This document shows positions 9,328-18,009 of a stretch of 64,000 nucleotides of DNA, in pieces. The translations under genes and the position numbers were made by a program. Numbering within the stretch: position 1 is the stretch's first letter; each line of letters starts with the position of its first letter. The DNA comes from Verrucomicrobiota bacterium (GTDB lineage: Bacteria > Verrucomicrobiota > Verrucomicrobiia > Opitutales > UBA953). The notes beneath the pieces were generated by a model. The model saw only the letters and a list, made by a program, of their open reading frames with translations. It was not told the DNA's origin and did not search any database. Location of the stretch: the NCBI GenBank assembly GCA_014193315.1, contig BJHS01000010.1, forward strand, positions 16,573 to 80,572. Direction: 5' to 3'.

Positions 9328-9861
9328 ATGCGCGACGATATCCCCGAATGGCTAGGCAAACCTCCCCTTCGCGGTTCCGACGAGTGGACGGCTTGGCTTG
9401 AAAAATGGCGCACCTACGCCCGGAGCGAGCTCCGGGACTCGGCCGCCGATGACCCGGACTTCGACTTCGGCCTGCTCACGACCGAGGAGCGCTGGCGGGT
9501 GATCCTCAAATTAGAGATCCAACGCCAGGTCGCCCAAGGCATCGCCGGCGACCGGGCCCCCATCCCCTCCGTCCGCCGGATCAGCGACCTCGCGCACGCC
9601 GGGGTGATCGCTTGGCTCGTCGGCCATTCCGTCAAATCGCAGATTCCCGACGAGGCATTCCGGCGCGCCAACGAATGGACCGACCAACGCATGACGCCGC
9701 GGCGCCGCCAAGTCGCCCATGCCATCCGCTACGGCTTCCTGGCGGGTATCGGGGGCGAACCCGCCGCCCCGGGCAGCAGTCAGGACGAGTATGTCGCGGC
9801 CTACGAAGCCGCCTGGGATTCGGGCAACGCGCTGGCCATCGAGAACGACCCGCGGGGCTGA
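9328..9861 (+). CDS. Hypothetical protein, 177 aa
   Basis: I do not recognise a family. The protein is soluble, acidic and Trp-rich, with no signal peptide or membrane helix: W-L-G-K-P-P-L, E-W-T-A-W-L-E-K-W, E-R-W-R-V-I-L-K-L-E. It is mostly predicted alpha-helical by composition, with a conserved-looking P-S-V-R-R-I-S-D-L block near residue 80. It is divergent from gspD across an AT-rich 164-bp spacer and lies 55 bp before rmuC. Codon use fits the neighbours, which supports a real gene. Confidence 0.62.
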   Translation: MRDDIPEWLGKPPLRGSDEWTAWLEKWRTYARSELRDSAADDPDFDFGLLTTEERWRVILKLEIQRQVAQGIAGDRAPIPSVRRISDLAHAGVIAWLVGHSVKSQIPDEAFRRANEWTDQRMTPRRRQVAHAIRYGFLAGIGGEPAAPGSSQDEYVAAYEAAWDSGNALAIENDPRG

Positions 9862-9916
9862 GCGCCCGGGGTTGCGGTCGAGGCGCGACCGGGCAGAGTA
9901 CGCAACCTACGACCTT

Positions 9917-11287
9917 ATGGATAACCTGACGCCCATCCTTCTCCTCCTCGTGCTCGGCCTACTGGTCTTCGTGGCCTTCGGCCGCAAGCCCGGGGCCGAC
10001 GCTCCCGGCGCCGACTTGGCCAACGCCGCCCTCCTGGAGGAGGCGCGTCGGCAACTCACGGCGGCGAACGCGGCCACCGAACGCGAACGCACCGCCAAGA
10101 CCGAGGCCCTCACGCGGGCTTCCGGGGCCGAGGCCGCCAAGCTGGCCGCGGAGCAACAGCTCCACGCCGCCCAGGCCACGCACGCCGCGGCGCTGAGCCA
10201 GCTGCGCGCCGACAACGCCAAAGCCCAGGCCGAGGCGACGGAACGCTACGGTCGCGACCTCGCCGAATTGAAGACCAGCTTCGCCAAGATGAGCACCGAT
10301 GTGCTCAAGGGGATGGCCCCCGACGTGACGAAGGAAGTCTCGACGAAGGTCGAACCGCTCATCGCCCAGATCAACACCGCGCTGGCAAGCTACCGGCAGA
10401 CGATGCAACAGGGCCTGCAGAGCCAGGGCGACGCGCTGACGCAGGTGCGCGAGCAGATGGCCAAGATCACGGAGACCACCGCCGCGCTGGCGACCAGCAC
10501 CAACGATTTCACCTCCGTCCTCAAGTCGGCGCAACACCGCGGCAAATGGGGCGAACAGACCTTGCGCCGCGTCGTCGAGGTCTCGGGCCTCAGCCAGCAT
10601 TGCGACTTCATCGAGCAGACCGCCCAAGGCGACACGCGGCCGGACCTGATCGTGCTCCTGCCCGGCGACCGTTGCGTGATCATCGACTCCAAGGTCCCCG
10701 AGTTCGACGTGGCGATGGTGAACCAAGCGGCGCCCAACCGGAAAGAGCTGGTCGAAGCCCATGCCGCGAAACTTCGCGCGACCATCAAGGCGCTGGCCGA
10801 GAAGGATTACCCGGGCGCCCAGACCGCGGCCGGCCGCACCGCCTTCGACAAGGTGATCCTCTTCTTGCCCGCCGAGTCGCTCCTGAGCACCGCCCTCGAA
10901 GGCGACAACGAGCTGATCATCGACGCGGGCCGCTTCGGCATCCTGCTGGCGACGCCGGCCACGCTCATGGGCTTCCTTTCCGCGATCAACCTGACTTGGC
11001 TGCAGCACAAGCAGGCCCAAGAGTCCAAGGACGTCATCGAGAAAGCCACGAACCTTTATAAGAGCGTCGCCGACTTTGCCGAGAACATGGCCGGGGCGCG
11101 CGATGGGCTGGAAAGCGCCGTGAAGAAGTTCAACACCGGCCTGGGAAGCTACCGCAAGTACGTGCTCCCAAAAGGGCAGGAATTGCTGGAAATCCACGGC
11201 CTCCAGCCCAGCAAGATGCTGCCCGCGGAAAAGGACGCCTTGGACCTCCCGACGGATATTCGGCGCCTAGAAGGCTCGGCCGAGTAG
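9917..11287 (+). CDS. rmuC: DNA recombination protein RmuC homolog
   Basis: 456 residues from the ATG M-D-N-L-T-P-I. One N-terminal membrane helix (~5-22) is followed by a long coiled coil (~35-190) and the RmuC domain, recognised by G-K-W-G-E-Q-T-L-R-R-V-V-E-V-S-G-L and the nuclease-like P-D-L-I-V-L-L-P-G-D-R-C-V-I-I-D-S-K-V-P-E. RmuC proteins are inner-membrane-anchored, predicted PD-(D/E)XK nucleases that limit inversions at short inverted repeats. The longer upstream in-frame start would run through the preceding gene and is rejected. The gene converges on tRNA-Ala. Confidence 0.92.
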   Translation: MDNLTPILLLLVLGLLVFVAFGRKPGADAPGADLANAALLEEARRQLTAANAATERERTAKTEALTRASGAEAAKLAAEQQLHAAQATHAAALSQLRADNAKAQAEATERYGRDLAELKTSFAKMSTDVLKGMAPDVTKEVSTKVEPLIAQINTALASYRQTMQQGLQSQGDALTQVREQMAKITETTAALATSTNDFTSVLKSAQHRGKWGEQTLRRVVEVSGLSQHCDFIEQTAQGDTRPDLIVLLPGDRCVIIDSKVPEFDVAMVNQAAPNRKELVEAHAAKLRATIKALAEKDYPGAQTAAGRTAFDKVILFLPAESLLSTALEGDNELIIDAGRFGILLATPATLMGFLSAINLTWLQHKQAQESKDVIEKATNLYKSVADFAENMAGARDGLESAVKKFNTGLGSYRKYVLPKGQELLEIHGLQPSKMLPAEKDALDLPTDIRRLEGSAE

Positions 11288-11302
11288 GCCGACGGTCCCT
11301 GC

Positions 11303-11378
11303 TGGTGGAGCCGATGAGGTTCGAACTCACGGCCTCGTCATTGCGAACGACGCGCTCTACCAACTGAGCTACGGCCCC
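11303..11378 (-). tRNA. tRNA-Ala (anticodon CGC)
   Basis: Full cloverleaf on the minus strand, 76 nt including an encoded CCA. The acceptor stem has the G3:U70 wobble pair that marks alanine tRNAs. The anticodon loop reads TTCGCAA, giving CGC (codon GCG). The T arm contains TTCGAAC. It lies 15 bp from the convergent rmuC stop. Confidence 0.96.
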
Positions 11379-11489
11379 AAACAGCAGGGAGGACGAGGGA
11401 AACCAAGCCCCCACGCGGGGTCAAGGTTTAGATGGCTTGTCGCCTTGCCACACCCTGAAAACCGCCTACGTTCAGCCGTCCCAATCACC

Positions 11490-12176
11490 ATGCGCGTAGC
11501 CCAAGACACCGTCGTCAGCATCGAATACACCCTGAAGGACGACCAGGGTAACATCCTCGACGCCTCCGAAGGCCGTGGCCCGATGGAGTACCTCCAAGGC
11601 TACCAGAATATCATCCCCGGCCTCGAGCAAGGCCTCGTCGGCCTCGTCGCCGGCGACACCAAGACCGTCACCGTCCCGCCCGAGCTCGGCTATGGCGAGT
11701 ACAGCGATAAACTCCTGCAGCGCGTCCCGCTCGACGCCTTCGGTGGCCACGCGGTCCAGCCCGGCATGCGCTTCCGCGCCGACACCAACCATGGCATGCG
11801 CACCCTCACGATCAAGGCCATCGAAGGCCAGGAAGCCGTCCTCGATGGCAACCATGAGCTCGCCGGCAAGACCCTCCACTTCGACGTCAAAGTCGTCGCG
11901 GTCCGCGCAGCCGAGATGACCGAGCTCGCCCACGGCCACCCGCACCAAACCGGCGGTTGCTGCGGCGGCGGTGGTTGTGGCTCCGGCTCGGGTGAATCCG
12001 AAGGCGGCGGCTGCTCCTCCTCGGAAGGTTCGGCCGGCGGTTGCTGCTCGACGGAAGGTTCCGAAGGCGGTTGCTGCTCCACCGAAGGCAGCTCCGAAGG
12101 TGGCTGCTGCTCCACCGAAGAACCCGTGGCGGCGAAGCAAGGCGGTTGCGGCTCCGCCGGTTGCGGTTGCGGCTAA
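11490..12176 (+). CDS. slyD: FKBP/SlyD-type peptidyl-prolyl isomerase with a Cys-rich tail
   Basis: 228 residues from M-R-V-A-Q-D-T. Residues 1-~150 are a SlyD-like FKBP domain with an inserted chaperone flap: G-R-G-P-M-E-Y-L-Q-G, I-I-P-G-L-E-Q-G-L and P-P-E-L-G-Y-G-E-Y. The tail from about 148 begins with His residues (H-G-H-P-H) and holds 13 Cys in Gly/Ser/Glu context, including three near-identical G-G-C-C-S-T-E units. E. coli SlyD has a His/Cys tail that binds nickel and other metals, so a metallochaperone role is likely by analogy. The FKBP part itself has no Cys. A strong terminator follows. Confidence 0.9.
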   Translation: MRVAQDTVVSIEYTLKDDQGNILDASEGRGPMEYLQGYQNIIPGLEQGLVGLVAGDTKTVTVPPELGYGEYSDKLLQRVPLDAFGGHAVQPGMRFRADTNHGMRTLTIKAIEGQEAVLDGNHELAGKTLHFDVKVVAVRAAEMTELAHGHPHQTGGCCGGGGCGSGSGESEGGGCSSSEGSAGGCCSTEGSEGGCCSTEGSSEGGCCSTEEPVAAKQGGCGSAGCGCG

Positions 12177-12200
12177 GCGCTGACCCCCAGCCTCGCGATC

Positions 12201-12227
12201 AAGCCCCCGGACCTCGGGGGCTTTTTT
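12201..12227 (+). terminator. Rho-independent terminator after slyD
   Basis: GCCCCCGG-type arm, short loop and CGGGGGC arm followed by six T residues, 25 bp after the slyD stop. Confidence 0.9.
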
Positions 12228-12301
12228 GTGCCCGCATTTCCCGGCACCCACTCCCTTGAAGCCGATCCCTAAAGCCTACTCCCGATTCCCTGCTGCGGCG
12301 C

Positions 12302-12712
12302 TCAGCGCCACTCCCAGACCAGCGCGATTTCGGTCTCGGGGTGGAGCGACTGTTTGACGGGGCAGGCTTCGGCGGCGCGCATGAGGCGCGGGCGCAGCTC
12401 CTCCGCGATGCCCGCGGGCATGTGGATCGCGACGTCGAGCTTGGCGATGCGGCGCGGCGGCTGGGCGGTCATATGCTTCTCGACCTCGATGCGCATGCCG
12501 CGGAAATCAAGCCCGAGCCCGCGGGCCTGGATGCCGAGAATCGTGAGAATGCACGAGGCGAGCGCGGTCGCGGCCAGGTCGGTCGGCGAGAACGACGCGC
12601 CCTTGCCTTGATTATCGACCGGTGCGTCGGTGATGAGCTCGACGCCGGAAGGCCCGTGCTTCGCGCGCACGCGGAGGTCGCCGAGGTAGTCGCAGGAGAT
12701 TTTCACGCCCAT
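12302..12712 (-). CDS. OsmC/Ohr family protein
   Basis: 136 residues from the ATG M-G-V-K-I-S; a TTG 13 codons upstream is less likely. The OsmC fold is seen as an N-terminal strand pair, the motif F-S-P-T-D-L-A-A-T-A-L-A-S-C near residue 45 with the first reactive Cys, and the second Cys in A-C-P-V-K-Q-S-L near residue 117. Members use the Cys pair to reduce organic hydroperoxides, or act as YhfA-like redox proteins; which substrate applies cannot be read from sequence alone. It is transcribed away from the ferredoxin terminator just upstream, so it probably has its own promoter. Confidence 0.88.
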   Translation of the reverse strand: MGVKISCDYLGDLRVRAKHGPSGVELITDAPVDNQGKGASFSPTDLAATALASCILTILGIQARGLGLDFRGMRIEVEKHMTAQPPRRIAKLDVAIHMPAGIAEELRPRLMRAAEACPVKQSLHPETEIALVWEWR

Positions 12713-12749
12713 GCCCGGACCGTAGGCGAAGCGCGCGACCACACCAAAC

Positions 12750-12772
12750 AAAAAGGCCCGGCGGACCGGGGC
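12750..12772 (-). terminator. Terminator after the ferredoxin gene
   Basis: On the minus strand a CCCGG/CCGGG stem with a 4-nt loop is followed by a run of five T residues. Just upstream of it (12772-12795) sits a small direct duplication of CTGGGGGAGCGG. Confidence 0.65.
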
Positions 12773-12807
12773 TGGGGGAGCGGCTGGGGGAGCGGCTGGG
12801 CGGGGGA

Positions 12808-13041
12808 TTATTCGCCGTCCTTACCGATGGCGTCGACCGGGCAGCCTTCGAGGGCTTCCTGGCACTTCTCGACCTCCTCGGGGGTGGTCGGCTGGGCGAA
12901 GACGTAAGAGTAACCACCGTCGTCTTGGCGGGTGAAGTTCTTCGGCGCGGTCTCACGGCAGAGGTCGCAGTCGATGCACTGCGAATCCACGTAGAACTTA
13001 CCGGGGACGCTTTCGGGGCGCTTGTCGTTCTTGTCGGCCAT
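12808..13041 (-). CDS. 4Fe-4S ferredoxin, single cluster type
   Basis: 77 residues. One cluster motif, C-I-D-C-D-L-C, plus a distant C-P (G-C-P-V-D-A-I-G) supplies four ligands for one [4Fe-4S] cluster. An extra Cys in E-K-C-Q-E-A-L may form a disulfide or stabilise the loop, as in Bacillus/Thermotoga-type monocluster ferredoxins. The acidic composition is typical for a small cytoplasmic electron carrier. It is followed by a terminator and then osmC on the same strand; the redox partner is not evident. Confidence 0.92.
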   Translation of the reverse strand: MADKNDKRPESVPGKFYVDSQCIDCDLCRETAPKNFTRQDDGGYSYVFAQPTTPEEVEKCQEALEGCPVDAIGKDGE

Positions 13042-13088
13042 AGGGAAGTTGGAAAAGTGCGGTCAGCGGGGCGGCTGTCAAGAATCGG

Positions 13089-13538
13089 TCACTTGGCGGG
13101 CACGAGGTTGATCAGGCGATACTCCGCGAATCCGGCCTTTCCGATGAGGAATTCGGAGGAAAGGCGGTCCGGGGTGTCGTGGATGACACGGATGACGCCG
13201 GTCGGTACCAGGTTCGGGCGGAAGTCGACCAAGGCCGAAAGATCCGGGGGTGGCGTCGGCAGAGGCGCCACCTCGAGCACGGGCAGCTCGAACTCCTGCA
13301 GGATGATCAGGCGGACGCGGGCGCGGGTCGCGGCATCGACGTCGGTCCAGTCATAGAGGCGCTCCATCGCCGCCACATCGCGCGCGACGAACGCTTGGTG
13401 CATCGCGGTGGCCAGCTTCCACCGCAGGCTCTCCTGCCAACGCGACCCGAGGAGCCCGCCGAGCGCGACCAAGGTCAACGCCAGCAGCCCAATCGCCCAG
13501 CGGCCCAACGCGGGGCGAGATCCGAAGAAACGGCGCAT
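13089..13538 (-). CDS. Hypothetical membrane-anchored protein, 149 aa
   Basis: Starts at the ATG M-R-R-F-F-G. One N-terminal membrane helix (~13-33) is followed by a ~115-residue extracytoplasmic domain with alternating strands near the C-terminus (V-I-R-V-I-H-D-T-P-D-R and F-L-I-G-K-A-G-F-A-E-Y-R). No family recognised. The longer upstream frame runs antisense through purM and is rejected. Divergent from purM by 54 bp. Confidence 0.68.
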   Translation of the reverse strand: MRRFFGSRPALGRWAIGLLALTLVALGGLLGSRWQESLRWKLATAMHQAFVARDVAAMERLYDWTDVDAATRARVRLIILQEFELPVLEVAPLPTPPPDLSALVDFRPNLVPTGVIRVIHDTPDRLSSEFLIGKAGFAEYRLINLVPAK

Positions 13539-13592
13539 GAGGGAGAAGGGCGTTGACCCACCCGGGCGGGCGGAGATAAGCACGCAAGCGTC

Positions 13593-14801
13593 ATGGCGTC
13601 CGAAAGCAAGCCCTCCCCCGATACCGGCCGATACGCGGCCCGCGGGGTCTCCGCCTCCAAGGGCGACGTCCACGCCGCCGTCGACAAGCTGGACCGCGGG
13701 CTCTTCCCGCTGGCCTTCTGCAAGATCGTGGAGGACCGCCTCACCGGCGACCCTGCGCGCTGCGTCGTCACGCACTCCGACGGCTCCGGCACCAAGGCAT
13801 TGCTCGCGTACCTCTGGTGGAAAGAAACCGGCGACGCCACCGTCTTCCGCGGCATCGCGCAGGACAGCATCGTCATGAACATCGACGACCTCCTCTGCGT
13901 GGGCGTCACCCAAGGCGTGATCCTTTCTTCGACGATCAATCGCAACGCGCGTGCGATCCCGGGCGCGATCCTCGCCGAGCTCATCGAAGGCACCGAGGAA
14001 GTCCTCGCGATGCTACGCGCCCAGGGCTTCGGCATCGCCTCGGGGGGCGGCGAGACCGCCGACGTCGGCGACCTCACCCCGACCCTGACCGTCGACTCGA
14101 CCGCGACCGCCATCCTCGACCGCTCCGCGGTGGTCGACGCCGGCCGCGTCGGGCCAGGCTTGGCCATCGTGGGCTTGGCCTCTTTTGGTCAGGCGACTTA
14201 CGAGCAGGCGGAGAACAGCGGCATCGGCTCCAACGGCCTGACCAGCGCCCGGCACGAGCTCCTCTCTAAGTACTACGCGGAGAAATACCCCGAGACCTAC
14301 GACAAGGCGACCCCCGCCGAGCTGGCCTATTGCGGCCCCCACCGGCTGGCCGACCCCCTCCCGGGCTCCCGGCTGACCGTCGGCCAAGCCCTCCTCTCCC
14401 CCACCCGGACCTACGCCCCCTACGTCATTCGCCTGCTGGCCGCCCTCGGGGTGGCCAAGGTCCGCGGCATGGTGCACTGCTCAGGCGGCGGCCAGACCAA
14501 GTGCCGGCGCTTCGGCGCGGGCGTCCACTTCATCAAGGACAACCTCTTCCCGACCCCGCCTGTCTTCGCCGAGATCGCCCGGGTCAGCGGCACGGAACCC
14601 GAGGAAATGCATAAGGTTTATAACATGGGTCACCGACTGGAAATCTTCCTGGACCCCCGCGACGTCCCCGTCGCGCTGGCCCTCGCCGCCGAGCTCGGCA
14701 TCGCCGCCCAAGTGGTCGGGCGCACCGAGGCTTCCACCCGGCCGGACGGGGCGAACCACATCACCGTGTTCAAGGCTGGGCAGGCCCTGGCTTACCCCTG
14801 A
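13593..14801 (+). CDS. purM: Phosphoribosylformylglycinamidine cyclo-ligase (AIR synthase)
   Basis: 402 residues, closer to the ~390-residue PurM form found in Bacteroidota than to the 345-residue E. coli type. Visible PurM features are the N-terminal S-D-G-S-G-T-K loop, D-D-L-L-C-V-G near residue 95, the [10 protein letters not shown] nucleotide loop and the C-terminal H-C-S-G-G-G-Q-T-K block. The enzyme converts FGAM to AIR with ATP in purine synthesis. It is a single-gene unit bounded by tRNA-Pro in convergent orientation; no other pur gene is in the window. Confidence 0.93.
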   Translation: MASESKPSPDTGRYAARGVSASKGDVHAAVDKLDRGLFPLAFCKIVEDRLTGDPARCVVTHSDGSGTKALLAYLWWKETGDATVFRGIAQDSIVMNIDDLLCVGVTQGVILSSTINRNARAIPGAILAELIEGTEEVLAMLRAQGFGIASGGGETADVGDLTPTLTVDSTATAILDRSAVVDAGRVGPGLAIVGLASFGQATYEQAENSGIGSNGLTSARHELLSKYYAEKYPETYDKATPAELAYCGPHRLADPLPGSRLTVGQALLSPTRTYAPYVIRLLAALGVAKVRGMVHCSGGGQTKCRRFGAGVHFIKDNLFPTPPVFAEIARVSGTEPEEMHKVYNMGHRLEIFLDPRDVPVALALAAELGIAAQVVGRTEASTRPDGANHITVFKAGQALAYP

Positions 14802-14834
14802 ACCGCCGAGGGGCCGCTCGGCCCCCCCGACGGG

Positions 14835-14910
14835 TGGTCGGGCAGACAGGACTTGAACCTGCAACACCCTGCTCCCAAAGCAGGGACTCTACCAATTGAG
14901 ATACTGCCCG
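14835..14910 (-). tRNA. tRNA-Pro (anticodon TGG)
   Basis: 76 nt with encoded CCA. The acceptor starts with the C1:G72 pair typical of proline tRNAs. The anticodon stem CCTGC/GCAGG encloses TTTGGGA, giving anticodon TGG (codon CCA). The T loop is TTCAAGT. Confidence 0.95.
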
Positions 14911-14997
14911 AAACCCGACTCGCAGTCTGATTTTGTGTTGCCGTCCCTGTCAAACCGCTAATCTCCAACTGTTCCAACCCGCAAAACTCCTCACCAT

Positions 14998-15504
14998 ATG
15001 GAAAACGACAGCATCTCCTCCTCCTCCTCGTCCGAATCGAAGCTCCCGCTCATCGTGGGCATCGTCGGATTTGCCCTCGGCGCCGCCGGCCTCGTCCTTG
15101 GTCTCAAGGCCAAGTCCGCCGCGGAAGCCGCCACCAACACCGCGCTCGCCGCCCAGCAAGACACCGCCAAGGTGTCGGCTGAGCTCCAGAGCAAGGCCGC
15201 CGCGACCGAGCTCGCCGCCATCGGCACCGAAATCAACGCGATTAAGGCCGGCATCGCCGAGAACAACAAGCTTACCCAGGACGCTATCACCGCCCTCCAG
15301 ACCGCGGTGAAGAAGCCCGCCGTCGCGACCGGTGGCACCAAGGCCACCGTCACCGCCGGCGCCGGCGAATACATCGTCGCCAAGGGCGACACCCTCGGCG
15401 GCATCGCCAAGAAGGTCGGCCTCTCGCTCAAGGTCATCCAGGAGCTCAACCCTGGCGTGAACGCGAACAAGATGCAGATCGGTCAGAAGCTGAAAACCAA
15501 GTAA
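14998..15504 (+). CDS. Membrane-anchored coiled-coil protein with a C-terminal LysM domain
   Basis: 168 residues. A Ser-rich N-terminus (residues 4-12) precedes one membrane helix (~16-36). A heptad-rich Ala/Lys segment (~38-100) looks like a coiled coil. The last ~45 residues are a LysM motif (Y-I-V-A-K-G-D-T-L-G-G-I-A-K-K-V-G-L-S), which binds peptidoglycan GlcNAc chains. It probably tethers the inner membrane to the cell wall. It lies 10 bp before the Nudix gene, which may share its transcript. Confidence 0.86.
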   Translation: MENDSISSSSSSESKLPLIVGIVGFALGAAGLVLGLKAKSAAEAATNTALAAQQDTAKVSAELQSKAAATELAAIGTEINAIKAGIAENNKLTQDAITALQTAVKKPAVATGGTKATVTAGAGEYIVAKGDTLGGIAKKVGLSLKVIQELNPGVNANKMQIGQKLKTK

Positions 15505-15514
15505 GCGACGAAGC

Positions 15515-16072
15515 ATGTCGGCGCCCGCCCGCTGGCTCGTCCAGCACGAAGCGCTCCACGCCGACTGCAAGGTTTTCCGGGTTTACAAGGAACACTGCCA
15601 TCACCCTCTCGATCATCGGGAGGGTGATTTCTTTGTGCTCCGCGCCAACGACTGGGTGCTCGCGTTGCCGGTGACGTCGGCCGGCCGCCTGGTCCTCGTG
15701 CGCCAGCACCGCTTCGGCACGCGCGCGCTCTCCGTCGAACCGCCGGGCGGCGTGATCGAAGCCGGCGAGGACCCGCGCATCGCCGCCGCCCGCGAGACCG
15801 CGGAAGAGACCGGCTACCTCGGTGGTCGCGCGACGTTGCTTGGCACGGTCGCGCCCAACCCCGCCATCCAATCCAACCACGCCCACTTCGTCTTGCTCGA
15901 GGGTGTGCACCCCGGCGCCGCCCCCGCCCCGGACGAAAACGAGGAGCTCGAAGTGCTCCTGGTCGACCCGCGGGAGGCGCTGCGCGACGCCGCCGCCGGC
16001 CCCTCCACGCACGCGCTGGCCTTGCTCGCGCTCCACCGCTTGCAAGCCGCCCGCCCCGAACTTTTCGCATGA
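15515..16072 (+). CDS. Nudix hydrolase, ADP-sugar pyrophosphatase-like
   Basis: 185 residues with a complete Nudix box: G-G-V-I-E-A-G-E-D then R-E-T-A-E-E-T-G-Y. Sequence before the box (V-L-A-L-P-V-T-S-A-G-R-L-V-L-V-R-Q-H-R-F-G) fits the ADP-ribose/GDP-mannose pyrophosphatase group (NudF/NudK-like), which hydrolyses nucleoside diphosphate sugars with Mg ions. The exact substrate is not determined. The TGA overlaps the ATG of the PfkB kinase by 4 bp, so the two are coupled. Confidence 0.88.
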   Translation: MSAPARWLVQHEALHADCKVFRVYKEHCHHPLDHREGDFFVLRANDWVLALPVTSAGRLVLVRQHRFGTRALSVEPPGGVIEAGEDPRIAAARETAEETGYLGGRATLLGTVAPNPAIQSNHAHFVLLEGVHPGAAPAPDENEELEVLLVDPREALRDAAAGPSTHALALLALHRLQAARPELFA

Positions 16073-17013
16073 CCTCCCCGACCCGCATCAAAGCCTCCGG
16101 CCGCGTCGCCGAACCCGTCCTCGTCGTCGGGTCCGTCGCGTACGATAGCATCATCACGCCGCACGGAACCGGCGAACGTATCCTCGGGGGGAGCGCCGCC
16201 TACGCCTGCCTCGCGGCGAGTTACTTCGCGCCCCCGCGCATCGTCGGGGTCGTCGGCCACGACTTCCGCAACCGCGACCGGGCGAAGCTCGCCAAGCGCG
16301 GCATCGACCTCGACGGCCTGGCCACCGACCCGTCCGGACGCACGTTCGCCTGGCGCGGCCGCTACCACGAAAACTACAACCGCCGCGACACCGAGGACCT
16401 CCAGCTGAACGTCTTCGAGCAGTTCAAGCCCGCGCTCCCCCCTGCGCACCGCGCGACCCCGTTCGTGATGCTCGGCAATATCCGCCCCGACCTCCAGCTC
16501 CGCGTGCTCGACCAGTTGACGGCCCCGCGCTTCGTGCTGGCCGACACCATCGATATCTGGATCGAGACGCAGCGCGAAGCGCTCGGCGAAGTCATGCGCC
16601 GTGCCGACCTCCTCGTGGTCAACGACATCGAGTCCGCCAAGCTGACCGGCGAGTCCAACGTGATCGTCGCCGGGCGGCGCCTCCGCGAACACGGCTGCCG
16701 CACCGTCATCATCAAGAAGGGCGAGCACGGCGCGGTGCTCTTCCATGAAGAAGGGCTCTTCGCGCTACCGGCCTTCCCCGTCACCGAGCTACGCGACCCC
16801 ACCGGGGCCGGCGATAGTTTCGCGGGCGCCCTGCTCGGCCACCTGGCCGCGACGGGCCAGACGGACTTCGCGACCCTCCGCCAAGCCATGGTCTATGGTA
16901 CGGCGGTCGCGAGCCTGACCGTCGAGGCTTTCTCCACGGACCGACTGGCCAAGGCGGGTTGCCGCGAAATCCGGGCGCGCCGCAAGGCCCTGCTCCGGAT
17001 GATCAAAGTCTAA
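16069..17013 (+). CDS. PfkB family carbohydrate/nucleoside kinase
   Basis: 314 residues. The ribokinase-like fold shows the N-terminal G-G-S-A-A-Y-A glycine motif and the C-terminal PfkB signature D-P-T-G-A-G-D-S-F-A-G, in which the Asp of G-A-G-D is the catalytic base. The substrate (sugar or nucleoside) cannot be read from sequence. Coupling to a Nudix hydrolase suggests joint handling of nucleoside or sugar-nucleotide breakdown products, which is inference. The stop lies 4 bp from a convergent small gene. Confidence 0.88.
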   Translation: MTSPTRIKASGRVAEPVLVVGSVAYDSIITPHGTGERILGGSAAYACLAASYFAPPRIVGVVGHDFRNRDRAKLAKRGIDLDGLATDPSGRTFAWRGRYHENYNRRDTEDLQLNVFEQFKPALPPAHRATPFVMLGNIRPDLQLRVLDQLTAPRFVLADTIDIWIETQREALGEVMRRADLLVVNDIESAKLTGESNVIVAGRRLREHGCRTVIIKKGEHGAVLFHEEGLFALPAFPVTELRDPTGAGDSFAGALLGHLAATGQTDFATLRQAMVYGTAVASLTVEAFSTDRLAKAGCREIRARRKALLRMIKV

Positions 17014-17017
17014 ACGC

Positions 17018-17215
17018 TTAGCGGCGACCCAGCAGCCGCCACAGCACGAAGACCAGGATGGCGGTGAACAGGAGGTCTCCAGCCAGCAGCGGCCACAGCC
17101 CCGGGGCGCGCCCCGAGACCAGCGCGAACACGAAAACCCCGGCGAACAGGGCCACGGCGAGCGCGAGGAACGGTACGAGCCGGCGGAGGCGGGCCCGGGG
17201 GTCGGGTGCGCTCAT
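17018..17215 (-). CDS. Small two-helix membrane protein, 65 aa
   Basis: Basic N-terminus (R-A-R-L-R-R), two hydrophobic helices (~13-33 and ~40-60) and a basic end (R-L-L-G-R-R). Its ATG overlaps the coaX stop by 4 bp, which supports a real, translationally coupled gene at the 3' end of the cofactor operon. Family not recognised. Confidence 0.6.
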   Translation of the reverse strand: MSAPDPRARLRRLVPFLALAVALFAGVFVFALVSGRAPGLWPLLAGDLLFTAILVFVLWRLLGRR

Positions 17216-17964
17216 GCAAAATGCCGGCGGTGCGCCTCGGCCAGCCCGAGCAGGGTGAGGTGGGGTTCATGCCGCACGCGGTCGCGCCAGCTGGTGGGGA
17301 GGTAGACCGCCGCTCCCCCGGTGACGATCACCTGCGGCGGGGCGGAACCTTGGCGCACCAACTCGGCGGCGACCCCATCCAAGAGCGCGCCGATCATGCC
17401 GGCGAAACCGAGCGCACAACCCGCGCGCATGGCATCGACGGTGGATTTGCCGATGGCGGGCCCGCCGAGCAACCCCGCGGGGTCGAGCGCCGGCAGCAAG
17501 GCGGTGCGTTCGTGCAAGTACTGCGTCATCACGCCCAAGCCGGGGGCGATGATCCCACCCGCGTAGCCACGTTCGGTCAGGATGTCGACGGTGGTGGCCG
17601 TCCCCATGCCGACGATGACGGCGGGCGCCCCGGTGACGAGTTGGGCCCCGATGCAATCGGCCAAGCGATCCTGGCCGACTTCGCCCGGCGTCGGGTAATC
17701 AAACCCCAGCCCGCGCACCGTGTCATGGCGAAGGTGATAAAAAGGCAAGCCTGCCGCGAGCAGCACCGGCTGGATCACCGCGGTGACCTTCGGCACCACG
17801 CTGGCCAAGGCGATGCCCGTGCCCGCGTGTTCGCGTAGCAAACCCATGAGCGCGGCCGTGTCGAGGCCCGCCGTCGGCAGCTCGCCGTGCGCACGGACGG
17901 CGCACCCCTCGACCACTCCCCAGTGGGTGTGCGTGTTGCCGACATCGAAACATAGCAAGGCCAC
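17212..17964 (-). CDS. coaX: Type III pantothenate kinase
   Basis: 250 residues. The N-terminal ASKHA phosphate loop D-V-G-N-T-H-T-H-W-G (7-16) and the G-M-G-T-A-T-T-V-D-I-L followed by G-G-I-I-A-P-G-L are diagnostic for CoaX. It catalyses the first step of coenzyme A synthesis and, unlike CoaA, needs a monovalent cation and is not inhibited by CoA. In several bacteria coaX follows birA, as here (45 bp apart). A stand-alone CoaC of the same pathway is at 40709-41257. Confidence 0.94.
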   Translation of the reverse strand: MALLCFDVGNTHTHWGVVEGCAVRAHGELPTAGLDTAALMGLLREHAGTGIALASVVPKVTAVIQPVLLAAGLPFYHLRHDTVRGLGFDYPTPGEVGQDRLADCIGAQLVTGAPAVIVGMGTATTVDILTERGYAGGIIAPGLGVMTQYLHERTALLPALDPAGLLGGPAIGKSTVDAMRAGCALGFAGMIGALLDGVAAELVRQGSAPPQVIVTGGAAVYLPTSWRDRVRHEPHLTLLGLAEAHRRHFA

Positions 17965-18009
17965 GGGAAAGGTGTAAGGTCCGGGGGAGCCGGGGGCAAG
18001 GGCGCTTGG

